The position numbers and the translations under genes are program-made. The notes under the pieces are model-generated. The model made no database searches and was not told where the DNA came from. It saw only the letters and a program-made list of their open reading frames with translations. From Cucumis sativus (taxonomy: Eukaryota > Streptophyta > Magnoliopsida > Cucurbitales > Cucurbitaceae), in contig NC_026659.2 of assembly GCF_000004075.3 (NCBI RefSeq), positions 3,162,001 to 3,226,000 on the forward strand: 64,000 nt of DNA. Reading direction: 5' to 3'. Below, in pieces: positions 1 to 12,925 of this stretch (the stretch's first letter is position 1; each line of letters opens with the position of its first letter).

Positions 1-384
1 AAAAAAACTAAAAAAGTTGAATTAGTTACAAAACGCACGGTTTTTAAAAAATTAATTTTCAAAAACAAATAAATTACCAAACATGCTCTAATTTTTTAAA
101 AAAAATTGTTAAAAATATTTATTGATTAGTTGTCAAAGTGAGGTGGGATTTGAATTTTGTTAACATTCTATGAAAGACTAAAAGGCATAAAAATTTCTTT
201 ATAAAGATTTAGAACTCTATACAACCACATATTAGTAAAGTCAAAGTCAAGACATTAGACCCCAGCGAAATTTAATAATATCTAATCGGTTCAATTTTTA
301 GAATTATGATAAGGTTTAGAGTCCAATTTTAGCATCTTTACAAGTTTAAGAACTTATCTATCATTATTGAAACTTTAGTGATTT

Positions 385-779
385 ATCTGGTTCTCTCAAT
401 CTGAGCGTTGTGTATTGTTCGGTTGTTGGATTGTGAATCTAATAATCGCTCTTTGGATATATTTCACCTTCGTGGGGCGCACAATAACAAACCATTACAG
501 GAGTCCACTGAAATCCCATGTTTTGGCAAAGAAAATTCAAGAGATTCAAAGGGAACCCGAGGCGGATTTGGGCGCAAATCGATGAAATCGAATTTAGGAG
601 AAAGAGGGTACTGACGGGGAAAGAAGATGCCTGAAGGAGTAGGGGATGAGAAATGGTTCGACGATGAGAGAAATCGGGATCGGAAATTAGGGAAAGCCAT
701 CGTTTAGAGACGGATTTGAGAATTCGTTGGTGGGTTGGGGATGGAAATTAGAGATTTGAGTACAAGAAGAGATATTATC
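385..779 (-). pseudogene. Broken tandem copy of the neighbouring F-box gene (5' part only)
   Basis: Read on the minus strand this stretch matches the 5' third of the intact F-box gene at 968-2149. Recognisable pieces are the segment behind SVSKRWLSLIS, the Pro-Ser rich PTPSGIFFPR segment, a degraded version of the SCNGLFLCS segment and IHNPTT. Against the intact copy the frame shifts after the F-box, the sequence before it has lost the regular Leu pattern, and an in-frame stop lies just before IHNPTT. Similarity ends at about 385, so the F-box-associated domain is absent. The open stretch at 464-700 is therefore a relic, not a small gene. The layout suggests local duplication followed by decay, usual for plant F-box families. 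Confidence 0.7.
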
Positions 780-967
780 AAATTAGTATTGATAACAAAA
801 CAAAAAAAAATATATGTATCCATAGAGAGCCTTTCGCCTCTGACTCCACAAATCCTATAGATACTCTTATGAGAGTGGACAGTAGGCTAAGTCTCCTACA
901 TATCTCTTGGAACAATTGTTTGAACTTTTTCCTTTTTGTTATTAGATGTGTCTTTGAAATTAAACAT

Positions 968-2149
968 TTAAACAGATGCAAGGCTCTCAATGTACAAAAA
1001 TGCATCAATCCGTCCAAACCCAACAGCCAGTGGTAATTGTGAAGAACATCCACCCTTCTCGATCTCTCCCAATCTCTCAAATCTTCCACTCTCAACGTTC
1101 ACTCTCACGATTTTCCCATCAACTTCCAAAACAACAGACGCTTCCTCAATTCCTTCAACAACGGCCGCCACCGAGAATTTGGGGAACAAACCCAAGTCCG
1201 CATCATCTTCAGATGGAATCATTTCCGGAAACACAACAGATACGCCACGAAGATCAACACGATACCTCACAAACCAACCACAATGATCGTCTTGCATTTG
1301 ATAAACATTCAACTCCATTTCTTGAGCTTCATAGATTTCTATCAAATTAAGATTCCCACCACAAGTCCCAAAATACTTCACCCTTCTCTGTTCCTGTCCG
1401 TCGGGAACTCCAGGCATTGGTAAGTCATGGACTTTCTCTTCACGTAGATCGAAGTAAAGACTGTTTTCCGAAGTGCTGATCCAATGAACAGCGTTGTTCC
1501 AGTACACTCCGGAATCGAATCTCATACTCAATGGAGCTGAAAACACGCCTTGGACGGGCCTCCAAGGGCCGGTTACAGAGGAATACATCTCGATTTGGAA
1601 GGTGTCCGTGTAGGCATCGGAGTATCGAACGCAAATCACTTTGTAATCTGATGATCGTAGAGGATCAAATGCTAAATTGAGACCGAAAACTGCTCCGACT
1701 TGAAGATAGGGAAGCTTCGTGTGATGGTTCGTTGTTGGATTATGAATGTAAAAATCTCTTGTCGAGTAGTTTCCATTGTAAGTGCTGCATAAGAACAATC
1801 CATTACATGATTGGAGGATAAGAAATCCGTGTTTGTCGTCGGCGAAATGGGGAGATTCGAATGGAGGCCTAGATGGATTTGTGGTGAAATTGATGAAATC
1901 AAATGGAGGGGATTTAGGGGTTGGACGGGGGAAGAAGATACCTGAAGGAGTGGGATTGGGATGATGGGAAATAGTTCGACGGTGAGAGAAATTGGGATTG
2001 GAAATGAGGGAAAGCCATCGTTTGGAGACGGATTTGAATCGGAGAAGGGAACGGATGGGTAAACGGAGGAGTATTTGGAAGAAGAGATCGTCGTTGATGA
2101 GAACTTGTTCGGTGGCGGGGGAGGTGCGGGGGAGTTTGGAGGAGAGCAT
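968..2149 (-). CDS. F-box protein with F-box-associated domain
   Basis: Intronless gene for 393 residues. Residues about 16-58 form an F-box (INDDLFFQILLRLPIRSLL, then the SVSKRW motif and LISNPNF), the part that binds SKP1 in an SCF ubiquitin ligase. A Pro/Ser rich linker follows, then a beta-rich F-box-associated interaction region with SCNGLFLCS, YIHNPTT, DYKVICV, a SSVTGPW block and SGVYWNNAVHWIS, the normal order in the large plant FBA class. The substrate cannot be inferred. The ATG lies just before the F-box and is the first Met in frame, and the length is normal for the class. A broken copy lies 190 bp downstream of its stop on the same strand. The specific family name (At5g07610-like) is only an impression. 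Confidence 0.88.
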   Translation of the reverse strand: MLSSKLPRTSPATEQVLINDDLFFQILLRLPIRSLLRFKSVSKRWLSLISNPNFSHRRTISHHPNPTPSGIFFPRPTPKSPPFDFINFTTNPSRPPFESPHFADDKHGFLILQSCNGLFLCSTYNGNYSTRDFYIHNPTTNHHTKLPYLQVGAVFGLNLAFDPLRSSDYKVICVRYSDAYTDTFQIEMYSSVTGPWRPVQGVFSAPLSMRFDSGVYWNNAVHWISTSENSLYFDLREEKVHDLPMPGVPDGQEQRRVKYFGTCGGNLNLIEIYEAQEMELNVYQMQDDHCGWFVRYRVDLRGVSVVFPEMIPSEDDADLGLFPKFSVAAVVEGIEEASVVLEVDGKIVRVNVESGRFERLGEIEKGGCSSQLPLAVGFGRIDAFLYIESLASV

Positions 2150-2515
2150 TTTAGAGTGATGAAGTTGAGGTAGAAGATGGGAGAGGTTTTAAAGAAACTG
2201 ATTGAAAGCAAAATTGCATAGGAAGGAAGCCATTGGAGACTAATTCAAAGGCTTCTTGTGAAAGCTTTGCAATTTGATTTTTTATCACTCATATAAAATA
2301 TTTTTAAACAACTTAGGAAAGTGATGTTTATGATAAGTTTATGATAATGTTATTGTGGTCACAAAAACTTCAATTAAATCACACACAAACCCAGTAGTAG
2401 CACTTAATATAAGCTTAACTAATAAAACTAAAGATGTAGAGGTTAATGAATTGAACATTAAACAACGTCAATTTTTCATTACATGAATCTCAACATTTTC
2501 TTTTACAAACTCAAC

Positions 2516-2553
2516 TTCTTATACCCCAATTAGTTTCTTATACCCCAATTAGT
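2516..2553. repeat. Perfect tandem pair of a 19-bp unit
   Basis: TTCTTATACCCCAATTAGT occurs twice head to tail at 2516-2534 and 2535-2553. It lies between the F-box gene and the WD40 gene. No other feature was seen in 2212-3742 apart from AT-rich DNA. Confidence 0.85.
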
Positions 2554-3742
2554 TTTAGAGTGTTAGTGAGTCACTCCCATTTAAACCCTCTTTCACAAAA
2601 ATGTCACGTCACATCATCTCTCGTCAAATTAGTCTTAAAAGCAATTTGTGTCTTTTTTCTTCATTCCACTAACACATTTCTTTGGTTGATTTGCATAAAT
2701 TCGACCCATTCTATTAAAACTAAAAAAAAAATCACACATTTTACCGAAATTCTTAAAACCCACCAATTTTCCTCAATTTTATTTCAAATCATTGATTATG
2801 ATTGGACCTATAAATTATATGAGTTTTATTCGATTTTCTTTTCCAAAGTTGGTATTTATGGAAATAGTAGTGAAAGCAATCTTAGATCGTCCAAATTTCA
2901 CTAAAAATTGACCCATATTTTAAAATCAATGAAAACTAACATTTTACTTGCATCACATTACACTTGCCAACACATAAATTCTCTCCTATTCCCCCCTTTT
3001 TGTTCGCAGTAAAATAAGCATCGTGAGTATAGTTCAATCGTGAACACAATTAAAAGAGAGAAACATGTTAGTTTTGTTTTCTTTAATTTGAGTCAATCGT
3101 TATTTTGAGAATTTTTGTAGAGATGACTTAATCTACATGGTGTTAATGTCAAACGATTTGAAATTTGAAAAGAGTGGATACCAACACTTCACTTACTTAA
3201 CATACCACTTAGAGCACTTGTGGCAATCGTTCACCACTTACTTCAAACAAATCATTTATGCTCACGCTTCAAGTAACTTATAGACTATCCAACACCCGCT
3301 CTCATTGAACCCTCGAGCTCGTGCTACTTTCCCCTTCCAACTATTCATTGCCATTGAAAGGATCTAAGAGAGGAACACAAGAATTTGGGCTACTCGAGTG
3401 TTTGAAGATGGATAAAGAAAAATAGGATCTTAGGATTTTAATTTAAATTATTATGATTTGAGTTATTCATACAATAATTTGGAAATTGAGGCTATTTGTG
3501 AAAATAATATATGAACTTGAAATTTCGGACACCAAAATTCGTCGATAGTTTTGTGAGAATATATTTGAAATCTCCAAAAAGTTGGTTCCTTTTTGGTGGA
3601 TTGTTTCCGCCAGATTTTGGTCTGATCCAATTGTTAATCACTTTTCTCTTGCAAATTCAAATGTAGAGACTCCCAATCTCTTTCCCATTCAACCCCATTT
3701 CCCCATTATCCTTTTTAAGCTTCCTCCTCCTCTCCAGAAGCT

Positions 3743-6700
3743 ATGGAGTTCACTGAGACTTACAAGCAGACTGGGCCCTGTTGTTTCTCTCCCAACTCCC
3801 GTTTCATCGCTGTGGCCGTCGATTATCGTCTTGTTGTTCGCGACACTCTCTCCTTCAAGGTCTCTCTCGATTCATTCTATTATTTTGAAATTTTAACTTA
3901 TATTCTGATCTCAAATTTTCGCCAATGTATAACTAAACGATTAGGGTATTTGAGATTGAGAGTTTCTGTGTATCTTTGTTAAGCAGCATTGCTGAATTGT
4001 TTAACCAAGTAGGATAAATTGAACTGAAGTGAGCTGATTTGGGTGTTTTTCTTATGAGTCCCTATTTAGGATAAATCCCGTCTAGAAGCTATTTTCATTT
4101 TACAGTGAAGATCAATAAAACATCTTATTTTTCTCTTCCAATTTTTAGGCAAAACCATTTGCCTGCTTCCGTTCTGTTGCTAAATAGATTTGTTGGAGAT
4201 CAGCAAGGATGTAGCCATTTTGGGCCTTTTCAGGCTGAATTGGTAAATGTAAATGCAAAACTATGAGAATGTAAGATCTCAGTATGATTTATTGGAACTG
4301 AAGCATTCTAATCGAGTTGCATTGACATACTGGAGAATCTCTCTCGAGCTATTTGTTAGTGCTTTCCTCTTCTTTAAATGCAGGGTATCTATGATTACTC
4401 TCGTGCTGCTTCTAAATCATTATGTACTCGTCTCAAGAATCATAAAATTTTGGTTAAAACCACAACAGAAACATAAATATAGGAGAAAGGAAGGTTTAGA
4501 AGTATGACCATCTTATTAGCAACAGTTGATAATAGATTTGGAATGATACATGTAAAACTTGATGCTAGTTCTTTCGGGTTCTTTACATTGACAGATAAAA
4601 GTGACACAAGTAAACTTTGTTCTTGCTTTGATTTTCTATTATGGTGGGGTGGGTGGAGAACCCAATGGAAACTTGAGCAGTAGCTTGGTTGTGAGGTAAA
4701 TGTAGCTTTGCTTATCAAGACGATATATAACTTAAATGATGCAATGCAGGTTGTGCACTTGTTTTCCTGTCTGGACAAGATAAGCTACATCGAATGGGCC
4801 CTTGATTCTGAATACATTCTATGTGGTTTATATAAAAAACCAATGATACAGGCATGGTCATTGACACAGCCTGAATGGACGTGCAAGATAGATGATGGTC
4901 CGGCAGGCATTGCGTATGCCAGATGGAGCCCAGACAGCCGTCACATATTGACCACATCAGATTTTCAACTACGGTTGACAGTTTGGTCGTTGGTAAATAC
5001 AGCATGCGTACATGTGCAGTGGCCAAAGCATACTTCCAAGGGAGTTTCATTTACCAAAGATGGGAAATTTGCAGCGGTTTGCACTCGTAAAGATTGCAAG
5101 GATTACATTAATCTCATTTCTTGTCATACATGGGAGATCATGGGTGTTTTTGCTGTTGATACTCTGGATTTGGCAGATCTTGAATGGTCGCCAGATGATA
5201 GTTCTATTGTGGTCTGGGACTCGCCTCTTGACTATAAGGTGATATCATCATGTTTTAGCTTTAAATATTTACTGGATATTTCTGGTGCATACATCTTGTG
5301 AAACTGATCAATGTGAAAGTCCACTTTTTTGTCATTCCTCTTCTTCTTCATCAATATCTTCTGCTTTATTTTATAGAGATGAATGGCTATACTTGGCCAT
5401 AGAAATAGAGTCCATTTGAAGAAAAGGAGCTATTAAAACAAAACAATAAAACTACTAGACCATAAGGATCCATGAAGATTACACCCATGAGTAGAAGAAT
5501 GATAAGTATGATTTTGATATATTTTGTACTGAAATGATTCTTTGTGAGCTAGGGAGCTCTGTGCCTATTTGCTATTCAATAAATTGGTTGATATCACAAG
5601 ATCACTTCCATCGTCATATCATGGTAATCAAGAAGATGTTGAAGATACCCCAAAAGTCTATAAGGAGCTTTGATATTTTTAGGAGAAATTTACTGTCTGA
5701 TCCTTTATACTCTCTTCTCCCTCTTTTGTCGTTTTTTTTGTTTTTGTTTTTTCTAATCCTTTCCACTTGGTCTTTTAGTGTGCTTAAAAGTCATAATACT
5801 GATTATTATGGTGTGAAACCAAAATTCTAAAATAATTTTGAAGGCTAGAGACTAAAGTTCCCTTTGTTCCTTGAGAAGTCATGCTTTAAAGCAATACATG
5901 GAAATTGAAACAAAACATTTCATATGGCTAATTAATTTTAATACTGAATTAACTAAAGATAATAATATGTAAAGCTCGGTTTGGTTTTTGCAGGTTTTGA
6001 TTTACTCTCCAGATGGAAGGTGTCTATTTAAGTATCAGGCATATGAAAGTGGACTTGGTGTAAAAAGTGTTTCATGGTCACCTTGTGGACAGTTTTTAGC
6101 TGTTGGTAGTTATGATCAGATGTTGAGAGTTTTAAATCATCTGACATGGAAGACTTTTGCTGAGTTTATCCATGTATCTACTGTTCGGGGTCCTAGTTGC
6201 ACTGCTATTTTTAAGGTAATATTATTTTGTCTTTCCAGTTACTGTTCTATGATCGTTTTCTAAAAAAAAAAAAACAAAGAAAGCTCATGTTTTTCCCTTT
6301 CATGTTTAGGAGGTGGACGAACCATTGCAGCTTAATATGTCAGAATTATGTCTCAACGATGATTCTGGTAAATTTTATTTTCTGAAGTGACCTTACATTA
6401 ATCTATTGTCTGTAAATTTCTAGTTAACATTGTAAAAAAAATCCCCTTTGTTTAGATGGTACTTGATCCTAATTTTTCCTGAATACGTTCTTTTATAGTT
6501 TCGGTGTTTTAGAGTGAGGTCTTTATCTTTTTCTCGCCAGTTAAGAAAGACCATTCAAAATGTCATACCATCAGTTTTCTTTCACTACCCATCATAGCTC
6601 AATTTTCAATTGTTCGTAAATTTGCAGTTGTGTGGTGTTGCCTTCATAAAGAAGCCATCTTTTCTCTGAAATGGGTACCACAAAAGGCCAATAAATATCA

Positions 6701-7897
6701 TAATCTTGGCCATCGACTTATCAGAACAAAATTAGACTACTAATTTGTCACTCAGTCTTTTTCTCCCTTCACATGGTTTTGAAATCAAAACATGATGTGT
6801 GAAATCAGCCAATCATTTAGTCTTTCGTCTTTAATTTTATACTATTCAATTTTTAAACATTCGAACTACTCCATTGCTAATTGCTTTATCTGTACGTTTT
6901 TCTTATTTTCAAGAAGACTCTACCGAAGGACACTTCAGGGTCAGATACGAAGTTACAGAAGTTCCTATTACTTTGCCATTCCAGAAACCCCTTGCTGACA
7001 AACCAAATCCTAAGCAAGGCATTGGTAAACCCTCTGTTCCTGCCAAATGTGAATGCATGCTCAATCATTTTCTTCTCTTTCAAATAGTATTTAAAATTTA
7101 TTAAGATATATAATGTATTTGTTGACTTTATGAGGTTTGTGTTCTGTATCGTACGAGAGTAAAACCTCGCATAGTATTGTTTGTTTTCGTTGTATACTTG
7201 CCATGAAGTACATAGTAAAACATAAACATTCATTAGCATAAAGAACTACTAAAGATAAGCCTACCAAAATCAAGTTACAATCATGAACCGCTAAGTAATC
7301 CTAACTCCATGTTCCATTTAAAATCAGATCTTACTAGTTCTTGCACTATTAATGGGAAACAAAAGGGTACGTACAATAGTTTTCTCATAATTAAGGTGTC
7401 ATGCATAAACACAATTTGGATTATCTGTTTGTTGTTAGCAATAAGTTTGAACATCCCTCTGGTGTTTTGTATTAGATAAGAAGATACCATCTCTCCTAAA
7501 TATGGTTGTACCGTTAATTGATATAACAGGTCTCATGCTATGGAGCAAGGATAGCCAATACATCTGTACACGCAACGACAGCATGCCGACTGCTCTTTGG
7601 ATTTGGGACATTCACCATCTAGAACTAGCAGCCATCTTGGTGCAGAAAGATCCTATTCGAGCAGCAGCTTGGGATCCGACGTGCACACGTCTTATTCTCT
7701 GCACCGGTAGCCCACATTTGTACATGTGGACCCCTGCAGGGGCTTATTGCGTAAACGTTCCTCTATCGGAATTCGCAATAACCGACCTGAAATGGAATTC
7801 GGATGGTAGCTGTGTTCTCCTTAAGGACAAAGAAGCGTTCTGCTGTGCTGCTGTTCCTGTTTTACCAGAATCAAGTGATTATAGTTCGGAGGAGTAA
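3743..7897 (+). CDS. WRAP73: WD40-repeat protein of the WRAP73 (WDR8) family
   Basis: Six exons join in phase: 3743-3859, 4750-5238, 5994-6215, 6310-6367, 6914-7024 and 7530-7897, giving 454 residues. All introns are GT-AG. WD40 blades are visible from the N-terminus (CCFSPNSRFIAVAVDYRLVV, then YIEWALDSEYILCGL, ARWSPDSRHILTTSDF, LEWSPDDSSIVVWDS, VSWSPCGQFLAVGSYDQ) through DSMPTALWIWD to LKWNSDGSCVLLKD near the C-terminus. The order and the KPNPKQGIG linker match WRAP73/WDR8. In animals and fungi this protein joins SSX2IP/Msd1-type partners at microtubule-organising centres and spindle poles; a spindle or microtubule role in plants is by homology only. Exon 4 is only 58 bp; exon 5 uses an AAG acceptor. 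I saw no convincing TATA box. The similarity is strong over the full length. Confidence 0.93.
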
Positions 7898-8981
7898 TGA
7901 TGATTCCTTATGAAATGGTACTTTCTTGACTTTAGAGTAATGGAACTTAGAAATCAAGAGGTTTTGATTTGGTTGAGTTGAGGAGCTCTCTTTTGGGAGA
8001 ATTTTAGGTACAGGTCTATATCAGAATTTGGAAGATGTAATTACTAATTAGTATGAAGATGAACCTCCACATTTGTTGTAAAACTGAGATACAAATTTAG
8101 CATTAGTTTTTGTAGGATTTTTCTCATATTGGGAGTTGTACTATTAGGGAAGATGAAGGATTATTAAAAAGTAAAGTAATGTTGTATCTTTAGATGTTCA
8201 TAATCAGAACAATTGAACATTATGCCAAAGTGTACATTTTGCTCTAATTTATCGATTTGTGAATAGGTGAAAATTTCGTTTGGCTGAAAAATCGTTTTCC
8301 GGTAAAATCGTTAAAAATATAATAAAATTTCATAGTTTATTAGTATCCTAAAGCTTGAATGAAGTCTCTTTTCCTACGAAGTAATGATAGAGTTCTCTCT
8401 TTTTTCTTTACTTAGTGTGTGCAATTTGGAGTGATTGAAGTAACATTGTGTTGATTTGATTGATGGACTTTGATATATGTTGAGAAGTAGTAAAATGTAA
8501 ATTTGGTGGTAAGGTCCTTACTCCCTAAGTCCCATTGAGTGTGACAACAAACAAAAGTGACTATTACAATACTAAATTTGACTAATCATAGTTTTACAAG
8601 TAAATAACAACGTTTTTATTTTTGTGCAATAAAAACTAAACAACTACACATTAGAATTTTTCTTCCTTTTCTCTTTTTAGTGCTTTTAGTACAATACCTT
8701 AATGGATTGGAGAATTTTTTTTCTCAACCATGTATGAAAGTTAGTTCACATACCTAACCGCAAATAAATATGCTTTAATGAATGTTTCCATCACCTAATT
8801 TAGCAACGAAGTCCAAAATTAATATCTCCAAGTTGTAAGATAAATATTTTGTTGAATCAAACAAAAATGAAAAGAAAAGAAAAGAAATTGTAATTTAACA
8901 CAACATATTTATATACAAATTCATGATTAATCCACAATGAAAATTTGTTCAAAGATTTTATAAACTGTTTTTCCATTTTCA
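7898..8981. other. Intergenic space between convergent WD40 and ERF genes
   Basis: This must hold the 3' untranslated regions of both genes, which point at each other. The DNA is AT-rich and I see no conserved open frame or structured repeat. Confidence 0.6.
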
Positions 8982-9464
8982 CTAAACATTCAAATTTGTC
9001 TCACGTCTCTTCTTCCGGCCATTCCCCGGCGGCGGGTCAGCTTTTCCGGCATCCAACGGAAAGTTCAGCTTAGCTTTTCTTCCCCTTATCTTAAAAGCAG
9101 CAGAATCATAAGCTCTAGCCGCATCAACATCCGAATCAAAAGTCCCCAACCAAACCCTACTCCCTTTTCTACTCGGATCACGAATCTCCGCAGCAAACTT
9201 CCCCCAGGGCCGCCGCCGAACCCCTCTGTAACGCCTACCGTCGTCGGGGGATTGTTGTTGTGGGTGGGTCTTTGGACTTTGAATCGGAGGGTCTTCTTCC
9301 TCTTGGGATGATGGTTTGACGTAGTCGAAATCTTGGAATTGGAGTTTGAATCCGAAATCTGGGAGAGTGGAGAAGGAATGGGAGCTGTCTTGAAGAAGAT
9401 GGTAGCGGATGAGGTTCAATGGGGAGAACTCGTCGTCGTTGTCTTCTTCAAGTGGTAGTTCCAT
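8982..9464 (-). CDS. Ethylene-response factor (AP2/ERF, group IX type), short form
   Basis: Intronless gene for 160 residues starting at the ATG at 9464 (MELPLEED); the open frame runs six codons further upstream but has no ATG there. One AP2 domain spans about residues 79-136 ([39 protein letters not shown]). The Ala and Asp of the second beta strand (FAAEIRD) are of the ERF rather than the DREB type, so binding to a GCC box (AGCCGCC) is expected. An N-terminal block LNLIRYHLL is shared with the larger ERF at 14.3 kb (LDLIRQHLL) and fits group IX (ERF1/2/5/6), generally activators in ethylene, jasmonate and defence responses. A basic KKRRE tail may act as nuclear signal. Subgroup assignment is inference. 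Confidence 0.9.
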   Translation of the reverse strand: MELPLEEDNDDEFSPLNLIRYHLLQDSSHSFSTLPDFGFKLQFQDFDYVKPSSQEEEDPPIQSPKTHPQQQSPDDGRRYRGVRRRPWGKFAAEIRDPSRKGSRVWLGTFDSDVDAARAYDSAAFKIRGRKAKLNFPLDAGKADPPPGNGRKKRRETNLNV

Positions 9465-9508
9465 TTTGATGAGATTGAACACTGAGTTGAGGAAAGCTTT
9501 TGGGTTTA

Positions 9509-9518
9509 GGATTTATAG
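9509..9518 (-). promoter_or_regulatory. TATA box of the short ERF gene
   Basis: On the minus strand CTATAAATCC lies about 45-55 nt upstream of the ATG at 9464, so the leader is short. Confidence 0.5.
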
Positions 9519-10849
9519 TGGTGGAAATTACAATGGCCTCTACCAACACGTGTAAACCGAATTCTAATACTTCACATTAAACAAACCCTAATTTTGGAAT
9601 TTCCAAAAACATCCAAATTAAAGAGAGAAAAATTGAGCTAGTTCTCCGTTCATCCGACTCAATCCGATCGTGTGTATATATATACATACATTTGCACGTT
9701 GAATAACAATTTGTTCAACTTGTCTATTGAAAAACATATGAAATTTTTTCTAAGTTAATATATTTAAAAATAAAAAACCAACCCACCAATCCTACCCGAC
9801 TTATATACACACTCGTAAGGGTCGAGTTTGTATTTTGAGGATTGGGTTTAATAAAGTTACTAACTATGTTAATTTTTATGTTGTATTTACTTAGTTATTT
9901 AATAATTTAAATATAGATGTAATAAAGGTTTTGTTATTATTGGACCCATCTTTTCTAAATTATTTAGACAATTATTTGACTTTTTTGAGTTTTATGTTTG
10001 ATTTTTGTCACACAGTGGAAAGGGGTTGGGATCACTTTTGAGTAATCACTTTTGTCTTCTTCTTCTTTTCAACCTTTTTTGGCATCTTTATCATATTTAC
10101 TAAACAAATAAAAAGAAATTTTGGAATGGAATGATTTGTTCTCACACGTATGCATTTTAGAAAACTTTTCAAAAGGTCATCGTAATATGTTATAATGTAA
10201 CAAATAGTCATACATTGTTAGATTAGATGGATGAAGAGAAAAAAAAAACCTTTCAAATGTCTATCAATTAATTATAATTAGTGATAAGGTTGATTTTCAA
10301 ATTTGCATCCAATACATACAATGAAAGGTGGCTACATTGTAGTTTGCCATGCCTTGCATGAAAAGTTGAGGTGACTACTATCTAAATTTTACTCAAATAA
10401 AATGGTTTATTATAATTGCTAAGACATAAAAGAATTCCTTTATAATCTCAATTACTAAAGATTTGTTTGATTTGATTTGATCCTACTTATTTTAATTAGG
10501 AAGTCATGTCACAAACCTATGATCATCTTAACTTATAATGGTCTACGCAGACTATTATCTCAGCTTTTGTCAGCGTTATTTTCTTTTATAATGGTTGCTA
10601 TTGGAATTTTATCTTTGGCTTGAGAGGGAGGAGGGGATGAGGAAGAGGAGAAAGGGGAATGAGAACCAGCAGTGGCAGATCCAGAAAATTGATTAACAGA
10701 GGGTTTCGAGTTGTAACTTAGTGAAAAAAAATAAAAATCTAAAAAAAACTACAAAATGGGCTGACAAGCGTAGTTACCACTAAACTACCTACAAATATTA
10801 AATAATAATTGGTTGCTCGACCTATACTAAATCCATCGATGAGAACAAG

Positions 10850-10909
10850 AGTATTATCATAATACTTATAAGATTAGGAAAACCCTAATTCTATTATTAT
10901 GATAATACT
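10850..10909. repeat. 60-nt hairpin with 15-bp perfect arms
   Basis: AGTATTATCATAATA at 10850-10864 is the exact reverse complement of 10895-10909. A second inner pair, ATTAGG and CCTAAT, sits around a short A-rich loop, so the whole segment can fold as a nested stem. It may be a decayed TIR element core. Confidence 0.6.
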
Positions 10910-12739
10910 AGGGTCGTCAAACATAAAGTAGGTTAAAATAGTCCACACGACTCCTTTCTAATCTTAGGGACAAACAACGCATACATAGTAGAAATGACAA
11001 AGTTCATAACACGATATGTTGAAACTAGAATCCTACTTTCAAATAAGATACAAGAAAACATACGTTAAAAGTTTATAGTCACCCGTAGATCTTAGTTCGA
11101 GGTACTTTTCTTTTTAAAAGAATTAAGAAAACGTATCCTAGAATAATAATGAACAAAAACTTTTGTATGGTACCAAATAGATGATGGTGTATATAACTCC
11201 TATTTTACTCAATATATATATCACCAATACACAAACTTCCAAATAGTGTCGTAATTTGTGATGCATATCAAGTCTTAAGAGATGGGGGAAATCACTTGAA
11301 GACAAAGTTGTCCCAAACGTAGGGACTCACACCTCCATTAATGACTACCCAACTTGGCTGGTTCATATATTTAATATCAAATCCACACACGTCTTTCACT
11401 CGAAAACACCCCATCAATCTTATCTCCTCTTCATGTCCCCATCCTCATGTTGACTTATAGTGAAGACTTTCAATAACTATCTCCATATTTTCTATATGTT
11501 TAAAGTTCTATCTATCAATCCATCTACCATGCACCAAATTTAATCTTAATAATAAGACAATTCCTTTTAGAAATAACAACATTTTTACGAGATTTAAATC
11601 TTAATATTTATCTTCGTTCCATTGTTATCATTTTGCAAACGACCATTGATTTGATTTGATGTCGTATTTAATTACTTTGTAGGGAACCTATGTCTCCAAA
11701 CGAAAAGCCAATCTACTCCTATCCTATAATAAATATTTCACTCCATGTTAATCCAAAGTATATATATCTCTATAGAATTTGGTGGGAAACTATATATATT
11801 AAAGAGTGTCCCACATATTTGTATGATTGTAAACTAATAAATTCCTAGTAAGGTACATCATTTAAGAATTTGACCTAATTTTGTTTTAATCATCAAAAAA
11901 TATCCAAACTCTCATATTGGTGGAGTTGAAAAATACAAAATTTGGGTTAGATTTTAAAATTTAAAATATTAAGAGTACTAAACACATTTAACCTTTATAA
12001 TTTATAATACCGTACGTACAAGACATGGAATTAAAAGTTATTCAATAATGCAACAAACACAAATGCATGAAAGCTTAGAAAGACTAAAAACTAGTAATTT
12101 TAACTAAAGTTCAGTGGTGATATTTGAATAATGTTTGATCTTCTATCTCGCAATTATTAAGCTAAGAAAAAATATAGTGGAAACGAAAACATTAAAATTA
12201 TAATAAACAAAAACATCATAACAGATCAAATGATATCTTGGAGGACATAGCTCGATACAAAAGATTGTGAAAGTTTCAACGACAAGTCGGAGGGGAAAGG
12301 TGGGGTATGGAGTGGACCAAAGAGAAGAAGAAAAAGAGAGTAAGAGAAGTGAAAATGATATTATTGTTGAGGACAGTGGTCTATGTCATTGCAAGTTGTG
12401 AAGGGTTTTGGTTTTAGAAGTTAAGTTCACAAACAACTTGCAACAATATATAATAATAATAATAATACTCTCACAAAACTAAAAATCAAAATCAAAACTA
12501 TGGGTATGTGAAGAAGCTAAGGGCTCTATTATTATGGTATTCTTTCACGTGAACCCTACTATTGTTGTTGTATTTATTGTCGTTGACGTATTGTGTATGT
12601 TGATTGTACGAATAGTTTAGGAGTGGATCCATAAATTTGTGTTGTAAACATTAATTTATATGTTTATATGCATTATTCATTGTGTGTTTTGAACTGTTTC
12701 AATTTCACGATTTTATATGTGGGATGTTTTCAAATGTAG

Positions 12740-12925
12740 CAAAATTTTTGAAAATATTTTACAAATGAAGAAAATTCTTGTTCCCTTCTATCTATGATAA
12801 ACTATGATAGACTTAGATATACATCTCTCGTTTTAGCTATATATAGATCTAGATAGACATTGGTTTTATTAAGATCAATCATTGATATAGAAAGTAAAAT
12901 TTTGTTATATTTGTAAAAAATTTCA
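12740..12925. mobile_element. Degraded copy of a small TIR element with TCTATC/GATAGA core
   Basis: Arms related to ACAAATATAACAAAATTT enclose several TATC/GATA-rich blocks (CTATCTATGATA, ATGATAGACTTAGATA, TAGATAGACATTGG) and end in AAAATTTTGTTATATTTGTAAA. The same plan recurs at 32.9, 41.2, 49.6 and 56.5 kb. Too worn here to place ends exactly. Confidence 0.5.

Noticed and set aside
9465-9482. Longer start for the short ERF
   Set aside because: The upstream codon is GTG on the minus strand; the first ATG is at 9464 and fits the family N-terminus.
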